A DNA stretch of 64,000 nt, taken from assembly GCA_027919835.1 (NCBI GenBank), contig JANVFP010000011.1, positions 434,001 to 498,000 on the forward strand, given 5' to 3'. The translations under genes were made by a program, and so were the position numbers. The notes under the pieces are model-generated. The model did not search any database. It saw only the letters and a program-made list of their open reading frames with translations, and was not told the origin of the DNA. Of this stretch, positions 9,639 through 20,652 are shown piece by piece. The stretch is from Lentinula raphanica. Lineage: Eukaryota; Basidiomycota; Agaricomycetes; Agaricales; Omphalotaceae. Numbering within the stretch: the first letter of the stretch is position 1; each line of letters opens with the position of its first letter.

Positions 9639-10912
9639 TTATGTTACTGCTCTCAGTTTTTCGACATACGCTTCGGTCAAATAACCAACACTGAAAAGAT
9701 AATCAGAATCTGAGAGTTTTGACCAGTTTTGATTCTCATACCAAAAGTCTCTCCTGCCAGCGAGACCGAGATCATACAAATCTGAACCGAACTTGGGCAT
9801 TCTTTTCAAAACTCGTTCCATTGTGCTTTGAAGACTTTTTCGATCCTCGGTACTGATATTTCTCAAATTCTGGAGTCGAGTCTTGATCCATTCGATTTGG
9901 GCTTTCGCTTTTTCGTACCTGTCATCTAAAAATATCAGTAGAATTAGATATGTCATAACATAGGTCAAGTATGTGATCACAAACCGTTGTACAAAAAGAC
10001 AAGAACGTTGAGTACCTTCATTCTCTCTGCAAATTCTTTATTGTCAATGAAGTCGTCCTTCAGTAAGCCGTCTATTTTTCCTTTGAGTCTCTTGATTCGT
10101 TCATTGTAAAGATTGTTCTCGCGCTGTTTCTCACTGATTTCGCGCTGTTTCTGATGGTCGTCTCCACAGTGCGTTTCCTGCTCGTCAAGGAGCCTTTTCT
10201 GGTCGTCATAATACTTTTCCAAAATCGCAAACTTCTGCTTGATTTCCTCCTTGATCTGCTCTGACGACGCAAGTCGGAGGTTTTCCTTGTAGTCCGTTCT
10301 GAGCTTGAATTTTCGCCCACCTACAAAGTTGTTAGAACTCATCTGTATCATAGCAAACTCAATTGTCTAACTCACCTGCCCATCCAAAGACTGGCGGGTA
10401 GGCTCCAGGCGGGAAAGCCCCTGCAGTCTTTTGAACGTTTGAAGTCGACGATTGTCCACGATTCCCCTCGGTAGATCCAGACGGTACTCGTTCACGATTC
10501 CCTACCGCAGAAGCCTCAGGTGGTAGTCGTTCTCGATTCCCTCCCACACTGACATCCTCATCAGCTGGTGGTGGGCGTTTCTGTGGAAGCGTTGAACTAC
10601 TCGCACGAAGGAGTGGGTTTGGGGGCCCGGCGGGAGACCATTTAGGCTCTAAAGGTCTAGTATTCTGGGGTTCATCGTCCCCACGTTTGGAAATCTCTAG
10701 AGTTTCGGATTGTTCCACGACAGATACATGAGATCGGACGACAACAGGAACACAGATTGAGACAACATACTAAGTTGAACGGCTGGAGCTCGAACATCGG
10801 TGGTGGGCGCCGAAGGGGAAAGATTGTATTCGTCCGGGATGGGGAGACCAACAACTGTGATCATCCCGACAGCGGCGAAGAACGTCACACTTGTCAAACG
10901 TGAAAGGAGCAT
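9639..10912 (-). CDS. secreted Lys-Arg-site coiled-coil protein, array copy D (extended C-terminus)
   Basis: Exons 10771-10912, 10376-10696, 9985-10320 and 9639-9925 join in frame to 361 residues, the longest family member. It has a signal peptide, KISKRGDDE with the Kex2-type site, and LPQKRPPPA. The second exon is enlarged by imperfect GNRER/GNRGQ repeats; the PPGAYPP motif and the helical region follow. At the place where copy C ends (GYEN then stop), copy D reads WYEN followed by CAA instead of TGA, so translation continues for about 30 more residues to a stop at 9639. The first splice donor has also shifted by three bases relative to the other copies. Confidence 0.75.
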
Positions 10913-11789
10913 CGTGAATAGCGTCGTAGCGAGAAAAGAAAGGTTGAATGGCGGTGTGCTTTGAATGAAGACTTTGAAGTCAAGGCTTGCGTGAGGCAGT
11001 AGTAGAATTTGGAGACCAGCTCTAGGGGGCTTTGAAACGTTTTCAGCTTGCCTTTTATGCTGGACTACCTTAGACCTGGCAACTCCTGGCAACCAGTGCT
11101 ACGATAGGGTGGCCGGTGATGTGACAGCCGAGCATAGGATTGTACTACGCACAAACATTGGAACAGATTGGACTATCTGTGTCGCGTGGATCCGTCGGTG
11201 CCCGAATTGCTTGTATATTTTCGTGGTAGCATTTTTCATCAATGACCGTCGACGAGGGAGGCAAGATAGGGTAAGATCAATATGATGAAGCCCGGATATA
11301 GTGAAGAAAATGAGCAGCAACGAAAGATGGAAAGAGGTTGCAGATGTGACTTGTTCGAAAACGAAACATGAAGGAGAAGGAAAGATAGTCATCATAATCA
11401 AGCTTAAGGAACGAGATCAAGAGTGTTTATCCTAAGGAAGCGAAGGCGGTGACAGCTGGCAATGAGAGGCAGAGAGTACTTATCACTATGAATCCGGATG
11501 GCGCCCGCTGACTCTTGAGTCGCAAATGCCTTAAGGACCGCGATGAAGCTGCAGGACAGGAGGTTACTTACAGGCTCTTACAGGATGTTCAAACTGATAC
11601 TTACAGGACGCGTACACGGAGATAAGAAGAAAAAAACGGATCAACATTGAAAACGCCGGGCTGTGCCTAGATTTTTGACAAGCGCCCGGGAAGCGAAATC
11701 CTTCGAGTGGGCCTCCACTTGCAGAATCTTCTTACTACTATCCTCGCACTGATACTGGTACACCTCTCTCTCATTCACGATGGCCAGGT

Positions 11790-13337
11790 TGAACACAGAA
11801 GCCGAGGCAAGTCCTCAATGTATCATCATCAGCGTCGACCATTAATTCTATCCTCGGTCTTTATTTCACACCTGCGCAGTCAAGTGGTAAGAAGGAAACA
11901 TCAACGACCAGGAAGAAAGCAGCAGCCAAGGCGAAAAACGCTCAGAATGGAGTATGGCCTTGTGATATGAATGGGTGTAACAAGCAGTTTGCGAGAGAGG
12001 CGGATCTGAAGAGGCATCAGAGGACGACCAAGTTGCATTCTGTGGGCGGATTGTGAGTCGTTGCATCTCACCATCCAGGCTGTCCAGGATGGTTATGAAT
12101 ACTCTGTCGAAAAACAGTGCTTGTCCTCAATGCGAAGCCAACTTCACAAGAGTAACCTTCGCGTTTCTCATACATCATATTTCACGATCCAATTTTCAAC
12201 GATTTTCTAGACCGATGCTCTACGGAGACACCAAAAATCTAGGTATGTTTCTCGACACACCTCCGAATCGTGCTCAACACCTTGAAGACATAATGGTGCC
12301 TTGTTCGACCCCATGGAACCGGAACCTCCAAGCGGATCCTCACAGAACGGTGGCGCACTCACCCCAGCGTCAAAATCGAACGGTCGAGAAGCGGTGATGC
12401 CTGAGACGACACAAGGGACGCCTAGCGCGTCTGGACCTGCCACCGGACAACTAAGCTATTACCACGAGTCCGTCACGTCTGGATGTGCGTATTCGTATAT
12501 ACTTTGCTTCGAATCGAATCATCGACGAGTACTATGTCTTATAGCATGCGCATCACCCCCTCTCGTCGAAAGCGTAGCTGAGTATGGACAAGTCACTCAA
12601 TCTCCTGCACAACGGCTATAACGTCTGTTTCCAGATGGTCCCATGGACACGCTTGGCCGAATGGGAAACCTCCACCGCCTTTGGGTCAGACAGCTTATAT
12701 GTATGTTGCCTTGCCGTCGTATCGACAGGGAAATACTTCAGGTGGGTGCATATTCCACTAAACTACTCGTCTATTATCATTACTACTAAAGGACGCTAAA
12801 ATCTTCTACCTACAAGGTACCTCATCTTCCCGATCAAGCTCTAGCTCTCACTCCCAACCGAACGAGTCCGAACAGTCCATTTCCCCCGATCTACACACCA
12901 CCAGGGTTCCCTCGGTCCCAGCGCCCATTCCGCCATTGCCTCCACCAATGCAGTTAGTCTTGAATTCGAATGCTGAGATGACGCAGACGCCTGAGAGTGT
13001 TTCGGAACATCAGTGTAGTCAGGAAGGCTTCACGAATAATGATATGCTGAAGCATTCTCGGACGTGGAGTATGTCCGATGAGACTGCGTCGTCTGGTATA
13101 GGGACTTTGTCGACGTCGACGTCTTCGAATGCTACTACGTCTTCCTCATCGTCGTCGTCATCCTCGACATCATCTTCGTCGGTATCGAGCAGAGAGTCTG
13201 TCGTTCCTAGGGGAGGTCATGTCATGCTTGAACATGGATATGGTTCACGGCTTGTACGTCCTGAACCCCTGGAGACTATTCTGACGGAGAATGGTGAACC
13301 GATGTTGGATCCGGGTGTGTATCGGTCTTCTCGATGA
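11790..13337 (+). CDS. C2H2 zinc-finger protein, probable transcription factor
   Basis: The first finger, near 11958-12044, has WPCDMNGCNKQFAREADLKR followed by His residues. The second, split by an intron after NFTR (12092-12152), continues at 12211 with TDALRRHQKSR and starts with CPQCEANFTR. Such paired fingers are typical of Agaricomycete C2H2 factors. Downstream come a Ser/Thr/Gly linker ending YYHES, a Pro-rich part (PPPPLGQTAY), and a Ser-rich tail with a long serine run near 13140-13190; the stop is at 13335. At least five introns are needed. The 5' end is unresolved: the frame is open upstream to about 11800 but the first exon is unclear. Pieces of this gene recur in the array to its left. 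Confidence 0.7.
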
Positions 13338-13835
13338 CTGTGTTCTTGGTGCTCATATATCGTGTATCCAGCGGAACTGTTAACACAGGTAGGTTATATA
13401 ACATCAGTACGTTTCTTTTCCCTGACAAACCCCATTTCCAGGAATCCCTGGCTTCTCCGGAACCGTCATATTGAGACTTCTGTCTACTTACTTTCTTTCT
13501 GCTGCTTTCGACTTCAATGTACCAATCACATCGCATGTACGTTTGTCTGTATTTGTATGTGTAGAACGTTCGATGGACCTACTCAAAATCGTGTTATGCT
13601 TATACTTGTTGTCTGTATGTTCTGTTCAGTCCTTGTTATCATTATATCTGTCTATGCGAAAACCCTTTCTGATTTCATACACCACTGTTGTTACATACAA
13701 ATAATTTTGCGAATTGTACGACGGACGGCTACCGATCGATTGTCATAGAGTGCTGTTGTACCGTTTTTGGAGAAGAGAAACATAAGTAGGGTATCATATG
13801 TGTGTGTCAGACCAGTCCAGACAAGAAAGCACCTA

Positions 13836-14669
13836 TCAAGGAACAAGTGCTTGCTCTTTCCAAATTCCTCGCGAAGACCTACTGAACTGGGTGCGACGAT
13901 TCGGAAGTACACCCAGTTCGACATAATCCACCTCGGTAGGATCGATAAGGATCAGAGCAAAGTTGCGGAAAGACGTTTCCCAATTCTTCCTGTTTTCCTT
14001 ACTCTCCTCGGATTCATCTGGTCCCTCAGGTCCACTCGGTTCATCCACTCTCTCTGGCCATTTCTTCGCTTCCTCCTCGCCACCAACCAACGGCGAGCCC
14101 GGCGTGGGCCGACACCAGCTCGCTTTCATATGCGCACTCATTGTCTTGAAAACTTCCAACCGTTTCGCTTCCCAGTCAAAGTTCTCTTGATTGAGGGCTG
14201 CCATGCCCGTATTGGGCGACGATGAAGGAGATGAAGAGAGAGAGGTTGCGGAATGGAGAAAGTGTTTGTGTAAAGTATCATGGGGAGATGGGATGATGCT
14301 TGCTTTTCCAGTGACACGGTATTGTTCTTGGCTTCCCTCGATCCACCAAGCGATATGAACGTTGGGATTAGCGATGATCTGCGCGGTTTTTGGGCTTCGG
14401 ACGTCGGTTGTTGTGAGGATGAGAGGAAGACCTGGGTTCGAGCTGGGGTTGACGAATGAACGAAAGATAAGGGATCTAACGGTCGGTATGGGAGAATTCA
14501 CGTCTATAGACGCGAGTTGCATCACTAAATGGAGGATAGATTATCACGAGGTGGTGGAGGAAATTAAGCAGAGAAGAATGATACTTGTGCCGAACGTACC
14601 CACAGATTTTTCGTATTTTTCCAACGCGTTGGTGATGGCGGATTGCCAGCGAGGAGCATGCTGGGCCAT
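13836..14669 (-). CDS. pyridoxamine 5'-phosphate oxidase-like, Alr4036-family FMN-binding protein
   Basis: Two exons (14600-14669, 13836-14524) with a 75-bp intron join in frame to 252 residues. The N-terminus APRWQSAITNALEKYEKS, then LASID, PTVRSLIFRSF and a stretch ending QYRVTGKA match the Alr4036-type FMN-binding domain (Pyridox_oxase_2), which folds like PNPOx and binds FMN. The C-terminal PTEVDYVELG and a basic tail are also usual. An acidic, Ser/Pro-rich insertion lies between. The family is widespread in fungi; the substrate is not established, and true vitamin B6 activity should not be assumed. Divergently oriented to the aldo-keto reductase at 15019, sharing about 350 bp of upstream DNA. 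Confidence 0.85.
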
Positions 14670-14865
14670 CGTTGTCGATGAAGGCGATGTAAGATGAGAA
14701 GTGGTGAGCTGGAGCCTGTTGGACGTCGTGATGGTGGTGGTAGAAGAGCAAGAGGCGCTCAAGAGTCATGACGCTCCGATAATCAGTGTGATAATCATCG
14801 ATCATCCTTTGTCATCAACTTTTACCGTCGTCCTCGGATTCCAACAGAATCTGTCAGACATGGCT

Positions 14866-14941
14866 TCGAGTTCGGATTTCTAACGGAGGAAACGCGTCGC
14901 GTGTGATAATGGCCATGACGAGACAATTTCTCCCTATAAAA
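14866..14941 (+). promoter_or_regulatory. shared promoter block and TATA box of the first aldo-keto reductase gene
   Basis: A block GAGTTCGGATTTCTAACGGA followed by GGAAACGCGTC lies near 14868-14898, and TATAAA at 14935, 84 bp before the start codon. Both are repeated at matching distances in front of the other two reductase genes. Confidence 0.65.
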
Positions 14942-15018
14942 GAATTCACGAATCTCATGTTCAAAGACACTTGAACTTCTTTCATCTTTACCACCACCAC
15001 ATTTAACAGCATCCAACA

Positions 15019-16658
15019 ATGTCTTTCTGGCAACCAGCTCCTGATCCTCCCACCAAGCTCGGTGTTTACAGGACTCTCTCTGCGCGGGCAGGTATTAGAG
15101 TTAGCCCTATATGCCTTGGAGCGAGTGAGTACTATCGCGTATGATCACTGTGTACGCTTGCGTTGACCTCGCTATGTTCTTTAGTGAGCATTGGTGACAA
15201 ATGGAACGAGGCAAGTCTACTACAACACGTGAATCTCTAGGCATCCAGCTAATTGTCGCGCAGTTCATGGGCTCGATGGACAAAGAATCCAGCTTCAAGC
15301 TGCTCGACGCGTATTTTGACATGGGAGGCAATTTCATAGACACTGCCAACAACTAGTTGCGTTTATCCTTCGATATCTGCCCATCGTGTAAAGACTCACG
15401 ATCCATGACAGTCAACACGAAACTTCGGAGGAGTTCATTGGAGAATGGATGGAAAAGCGTCAGATCCGTGATCAGCTGGTCATCGCGACCAAGGTATGCG
15501 TCCTCAATATGATTATATGCTATAGTTTCGCTGACGATTCGCTTTCACACTGATCAGTATACCACTAATTACAAAATGGGCGACCAGAATATCAAACAGA
15601 AGGTCAATTTCACTGGAAACAACGCCAAATCTTTGCATTTGAGTGTCGAGGCTTCCTTGAAGAAACTGCGCACGAGTTACATCGATATCTTGTATGTGCA
15701 CTGGTGGGACTTTGACACGTCTGTGGAGGAAGTCATGGACAGTCTGCATAACATGGTCGTTTCTGGAAAAGTGATCTACTTGGTGAGTGTTCCTCGACGT
15801 TCGAGTGTCAATCAACGATGATCTCATTATGCTCGTCTCATAGGGTATCTCTGACACTCCTGCTTGGATCGTCAGCCAAGCCAACCAATACGCGAAAGAT
15901 CACGGAAAGACACCTTTCGTCATCTACCAGGTTCGTATATGCGCTCGTAAATTCCCTTCAATGTGCTAAAAACCATCGTCCATGTCCACAGGGCAAATGG
16001 AGCGTCCTCGACCGTTCCTTCGAGCGAGACATCATCCCCATGGCCCGTTCTCAAGGCATGGCTCTCGCTCCCTGGGGCGTAGTCGGAAGCGGCAAACTTC
16101 GCACTGATGCCGAGGAACAGCGTCGCAAGGAGACGGGTGAGAAGGGTCGTCAGATGGGTGGAGCCGGTTGGGAGAGAAACGAGGAGCAGGTGAAGATGTC
16201 TCATGCGTTGGAGAAAATCGCCAATGAGATTGGAGCGAAACATATTACTGCAGGTCGGTTTTTTGAAACCTTCACCTTTGCTGATTCAACAGATGCTGAT
16301 ATGATTCTGAACCTGGATAGTCGCCATCGCGTATGTCATGCAGAAGACTCCATACGTGTTCCCTATCATTGGCGGTAGGAAAGTTGAGAACCTCGTCGCC
16401 AACCTCGAAGCACTGGATATCTCTTTAAGTGATGAGCATATCAAGCAAATCGAGAGTGTTTTGCCGTTCGATATTGGGTTCCCGACTGATTTCATTGTAA
16501 GTCGTTTCTCGATCGATTCCTGTTCAATGCCTGAGCGCTGATTCATCGATTCCTCTTTCTCCAACGTATAGGGTGATGGTTCGGAACACAACTTCCTGTT
16601 GAATGCTACGGCTAAGATGCAGAGGTTGCCGTATCCAAGGGCTCTTCGTCCTGCATAA
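15019..16658 (+). CDS. aldo-keto reductase, aryl-alcohol dehydrogenase (AAD) type, copy 1
   Basis: Nine exons (15019-15124, 15185-15210, 15264-15355, 15412-15493, 15558-15782, 15844-15930, 15992-16253, 16321-16496, 16572-16658) total 1143 nt, or 380 residues, normal for fungal AAD enzymes. The tetrad is visible: Asp in NFIDTANNY, Tyr in the same motif, Lys in VIATK, His in [14 protein letters not shown] and [12 protein letters not shown] match the NADP(H)-binding part. These cytosolic enzymes reduce aryl aldehydes, and relatives serve secondary metabolism (NorB type). Intron 2 begins with GC (GCAAGT), whereas copies 2 and 3 have GT there; intron 3 starts GTTGCG in all three copies. Confidence 0.93.
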
Positions 16659-16659
16659 A

Positions 16660-17970
16660 TAGTATGTGGTAATGAAACCCAAAGTGTTGTAGTATAATTA
16701 CAGTGATAACGACTGAAGCTGTCTCGAAATCCGCATATTCTTTGTCCAGGATGAGGGAGTCAACTTGATTCATACTGCAACTGAGCAGGAAGCCAAGCAC
16801 CTGCTCTGGTATATTGCCTCAGTCTTGAAGTTTACTCCAGTGACTCTGGTCTGAACCGGGTCTGAACGTACGCTGCCCAGAACGAGTGATATGTTGATTT
16901 CCTTCTCTCCAACTTTCATACCGCATTTTTTTTGCCTTCTCACTGCTGGCCAGCCAATAAAGAACAACTAAACACGATACAAAGTGTAATGGTGTTAGAG
17001 GAGCTAGGTTAGAGTAATTTCCGTGGTGGAGTCTTGGACCGTAGAGACTTGTCTATCTGTGTATTTGAGTACTTAGCTGTGCAACACAGAGTTCCAGTAG
17101 GGATTGCTCCGTTCGAGATATATGCACACTTTCTCGCTCAAATCTTGGCATAGACGCATCACTGTCGAGTCTCGACATTGGGATAAGAAGTGACTCCTTC
17201 AAGCGTGTTATGTTTAGCTGGGACCTTGGAGCACAGTGAGTGAGCAGCTGTGGACAGCTCAGGATGCTCAAGGCACACTAAGTGATCCATTATGGGGCTG
17301 AACGTGGAAATTTACGCTCTTAGATTGAGGGAGGGTCACGAAATTGAAAATTCGACTTGTGGAATGAGAGGCGACGTGAGAAATTGGAATAATAGGGCGC
17401 CTAAATGGCGCTAATTTACTCCTCACTCTTTGTCCCGAACTTCATCCAGAGGACTCTCAACTCGCATTATTTCGGTTAATACCCTTTAAGCATGCTCATC
17501 CTGAGCATTAAGACTGCTCATGTGTCCTTGAGCGACGTGGCGGGTGTTGCCGCTCCAAGTGTTTAGGCAACTTGAGTTTTGCACAAGTTCGGACCCGCTC
17601 ATTCAACTAGTCATTCGAATCTCGGTGTGTGACGTCCCTTTTCTTTCTGCTGAACTTCTGAGTAACTAACTGAATGTGCTTCAAACCGCTGCTTGATAAC
17701 TAAAACAAACTAGGCTTCGCGAGCATAACGCCGTGCCATGATGAATACTTTGCGACCATACCTTGTCAGCAACTCTCGCCGTCTTCGCCGGATTCTGTTC
17801 AGACATGGCGTTGAGTTCGGATTTCCAACGGAGGAAACGCGTCCTCTGTCATAATGGCAATGACAAGGCTAAAGAGATCACTCCGTCTCTCCCTATAAAA
17901 GCATCCATGAATCCCATCTACAATACACTCTTGAACTTCTTTCATCTTTACCACTACATCCAACAGTTGA
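16660..17970. repeat. duplicated spacer between reductase copies
   Basis: This spacer and the one at 19610-20650 share segments, including the palindromic run GCGCCTAAATGGCGC (near 17398 and 20232) and the promoter blocks. They show that the whole transcription unit with its upstream DNA was duplicated. No gene is seen in the spacer. Confidence 0.65.
17805..17900 (+). promoter_or_regulatory. promoter block and TATA box of reductase copy 2
   Basis: GAGTTCGGATTTCCAACGGA lies at about 17812, followed by GGAAACGCGTC, and TATAAAA at 17894, 80 bp before the start codon. The sequence and spacing match copies 1 and 3. Confidence 0.65.
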
Positions 17971-17973
17971 ACA

Positions 17974-19609
17974 ATGTCTTTCTGGCAACCAGCTCCTGAT
18001 CCTCCTACCAAGCTCGGTGTTTACAGGACTCTCTCTGCGCGTGCAGGTGTGAGAGTTAGTCCTATATGCCTTGGAGCGAGTGAGTAGTATCGCGTCTGAT
18101 CACTGTCTACGCTGCCATTGACTTCACTATGTTCAGTGAGCATTGGAGACAAATGGAACGAGGTAAGTTTTTAATTGAATCCGCCAATTGTCATAAGACT
18201 CATCTGATTATCGCGTAGTTCATGGGCTCGATGGATAAAGAGTCCAGCTTCAAGCTTCTCGATGCGTATTTTGACATGGGAGGCAATTTCATTGACACTG
18301 CCAACAACTAGTTGCGTTGATCCTTCGTCGTCCATCGTGTACAAGACTCACCATTTGTGACAGTCAACACGAGACTTCGGAGCAATTCATTGGAGAATGG
18401 ATGGAAAAGCGTCAGATCCGTGATCAGTTGGTCATCGCGACCAAGGTCAGCATCCTTAACATAATTATAAGTATGCTGTCGTATAGCTGACGATTTTCCT
18501 TCTCACTGAATAGTACACCACCAACTACAAAATAGGCGATAAGAACATTCAACAGAAGGTCAATTTCACTGGCAACAACGCCAAGTCCTTGCACTTGAGC
18601 GTCGAGGCTTCTTTGAAGAAGCTACGCACGAGTTACATAGACATCCTGTATGTGCACTGGTGGGACTTTGACACATCTGTGGAGGAAGTCATGGATAGTT
18701 TGCACAACATGGTTGTATCTGGGAAAGTGATTTACTTGGTGAGCCTTCCTCGATGTTCGAATATCAACCATCGATGAACTCAACGTGCCCTGCAGGGTAT
18801 CTCCGACACTCCTGCTTGGATTGTCAGCCAAGTCAACCAATACGCCAAAGATCACGGAAAGACGCCTTTTGTCATCTACCAGGTTCGTATATGTGCTCCT
18901 TACTTCACTTCACTGTGCCCAACAAGTTAACGTCCATGTCCACAGGGCAAATGGAGTGTCCTCGACCGTTCCTTCGAGCGGGACATCATTCCTATGGCCC
19001 GTTCTCAGGGAATGGCTCTTGCTCCCTGGGGCGTCATTGGAAGTGGAAGACTCCGTACAGATGCCGAGGAACAGCGTCGGAAGGAGACAGGTGAGAAGGG
19101 TCGTCAATTTGGTGAACCCAGCTGGGAGAGAACCGAGAAGGAAGTCAAGATATCTCATGCTCTGGAGAAAGTCGCTAAAGACATTGGGGCGAAGCACATC
19201 ACTTCAGGTCAGTCTTTGAATATTCTGCCTCTGCTGGTTGGAAGAGGAGTCTTACACGAACTTGGGTCCAGTCGCCATCGCGTATGTTATGCAGAAAACT
19301 CCATATGTCTTTCCCATCATTGGCGGAAGGAAGGTTGAGAACCTTGTTGCTAATCTTGAAGCATTGGATATTTCTTTAAGTGATGAGCACATCAAAGAGC
19401 TCGAGAGTGTTTTGCCGTTTGATATCGGGTTCCCGACTGATTTCATCGTAAGTCGTTTATCAATTCGGTTTCTGACCAAAGCCTGAGCGCTGACCCTCGA
19501 TTTCTCTTTCTCCAACGTATAGGGTGATGGTTCGGAATACAACTTCTTGTTGAATGCTACGGCTAAGATGCAGAGGCTGCCGTATCCAAAGGCTCTTCGT
19601 CCTGCATAA
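17974..19609 (+). CDS. aldo-keto reductase, aryl-alcohol dehydrogenase type, copy 2
   Basis: Nine exons (17974-18079, 18137-18162, 18219-18310, 18364-18445, 18514-18738, 18796-18882, 18946-19207, 19272-19447, 19523-19609) have exactly the same lengths as copy 1 and give 380 residues. The catalytic Asp, Tyr, Lys and His are all kept (DTANNY, VIATK, YVHWWD). The gene is intact. Introns 1 and 4 differ clearly from copy 3, but intron 6 is nearly identical to copy 3 and intron 7 is identical, so part of the gene has been homogenised with copy 3. Probably the same NADPH-dependent aryl-aldehyde reductase activity; the substrate is unknown. Confidence 0.93.
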
Positions 19610-20479
19610 GTAGTATGTGGTGATGAAACCCAAAGTATAATTACGGTGATGACACCCGAAGCTGCCTTGAAATTCACGAACTTACTTTTTGTCCAAGATG
19701 GTCGTTGTTATCTACTCACAGCTGAGCAGGAAGCCAAACTTCCAGTTTTGATGCTTACTCCGACTCTGGTCTGAACTTCAACGTGCGCTGATGTGTATCT
19801 TGAGCTAAGCTGGCTGCTCAGGATGAGTGAGGCCCTGACTTTTACCTTCACAGCTCTTTTCGCTGACGGCCAGTGAAAATTGACGCTATTGTCCAAGCCT
19901 TCAAACTAGATACAATACCAACCGGTTCTGATGGTACTAGAATCGCAGCCAGCGCAATTTCCGTGTACTTGATTGGGCAACGATGGTCCCCGACTCTAGA
20001 ATTTCACCGTTCCTTTGAGATCTATGCACATTTTCTCGCTCAAACCTACATCAGGCGTATCGTAGTAGATCACTGTCGAGTAAAGCTTCAGAATAGTGGG
20101 TGTCATTCGTTATGCTTCATGTCTGTCAATGGCGCTTGCGCCCGATAATTTTGCAATCAGAGTGGGAGAGTCAACCGTCACACTGAATTTCGACTTGTGG
20201 AATCAGAGGCGACGTGAGAAACTATAATAGAGCGCCTAAATGGCGCTAAGCCACTTTCAACTCTTTGTCAAGAACCACTGACTAGGTCATTCGAATTTCG
20301 GTGAGTCTCGTCCTTTCAATTCTTTCTGTTGATCATCTAAATAACCACTGAATGTGCTTCATACCATTGCTTTGTAACTAGAACTAGGCCTTGCGAGCAT
20401 AACGTTGTGCCATGATGAATAGTTTATAACTACACCTTGTCAGAAACTCTCACCGTCCTCGGATTTCTGTCCAGACATG

Positions 20480-20580
20480 GCTTTGAGTTCGGATTTCTAA
20501 CGGAGGAAACGCGTCCCCTGTCATAATGGTCATGACGAGACAAGAGATCATTCCGTTGCTTCTTATAAAAGCATCTACGA
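20480..20580 (+). promoter_or_regulatory. promoter block and TATA box of reductase copy 3
   Basis: GAGTTCGGATTTCTAACGGA lies at about 20485, followed by GGAAACGCGTC, and TATAAAA at 20574, 79 bp before the start codon. Same layout as copies 1 and 2. Confidence 0.65.
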
Positions 20581-20652
20581 ATCCCAGCTTTCAAGCCACT
20601 CTCGGACTTCAAAACTCTCTGATTCTGCACCACCACATCCAACAGTCAAACG

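Larger units (their letters stand above)
1..11100. repeat. tandem array of four diverged segmental units
   Basis: The unit consists of a minus-strand secreted-protein gene, its 5' flank, and plus-strand relics of zinc-finger and Raptor sequences. Units begin near 1 (cut by the window edge), 3.1, 5.8 and 9.6 kb. The unit-3 length includes 785 bp of MITEs. Introns, flanks and relics align between units, which shows duplication of whole segments and not independent gene copying. Divergence is substantial, so the array is not recent. The fourth unit runs into the locus of the intact C2H2 gene, a possible source of the relics. Confidence 0.75.

Noticed and set aside
15340..15360. Apparent premature stop (TAG) after the catalytic Asn-Asn in all three reductases
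   Set aside because: The TA belongs to a split Tyr codon; a GT-AG intron begins there (GTTGCG) and joining restores NNY in all copies.
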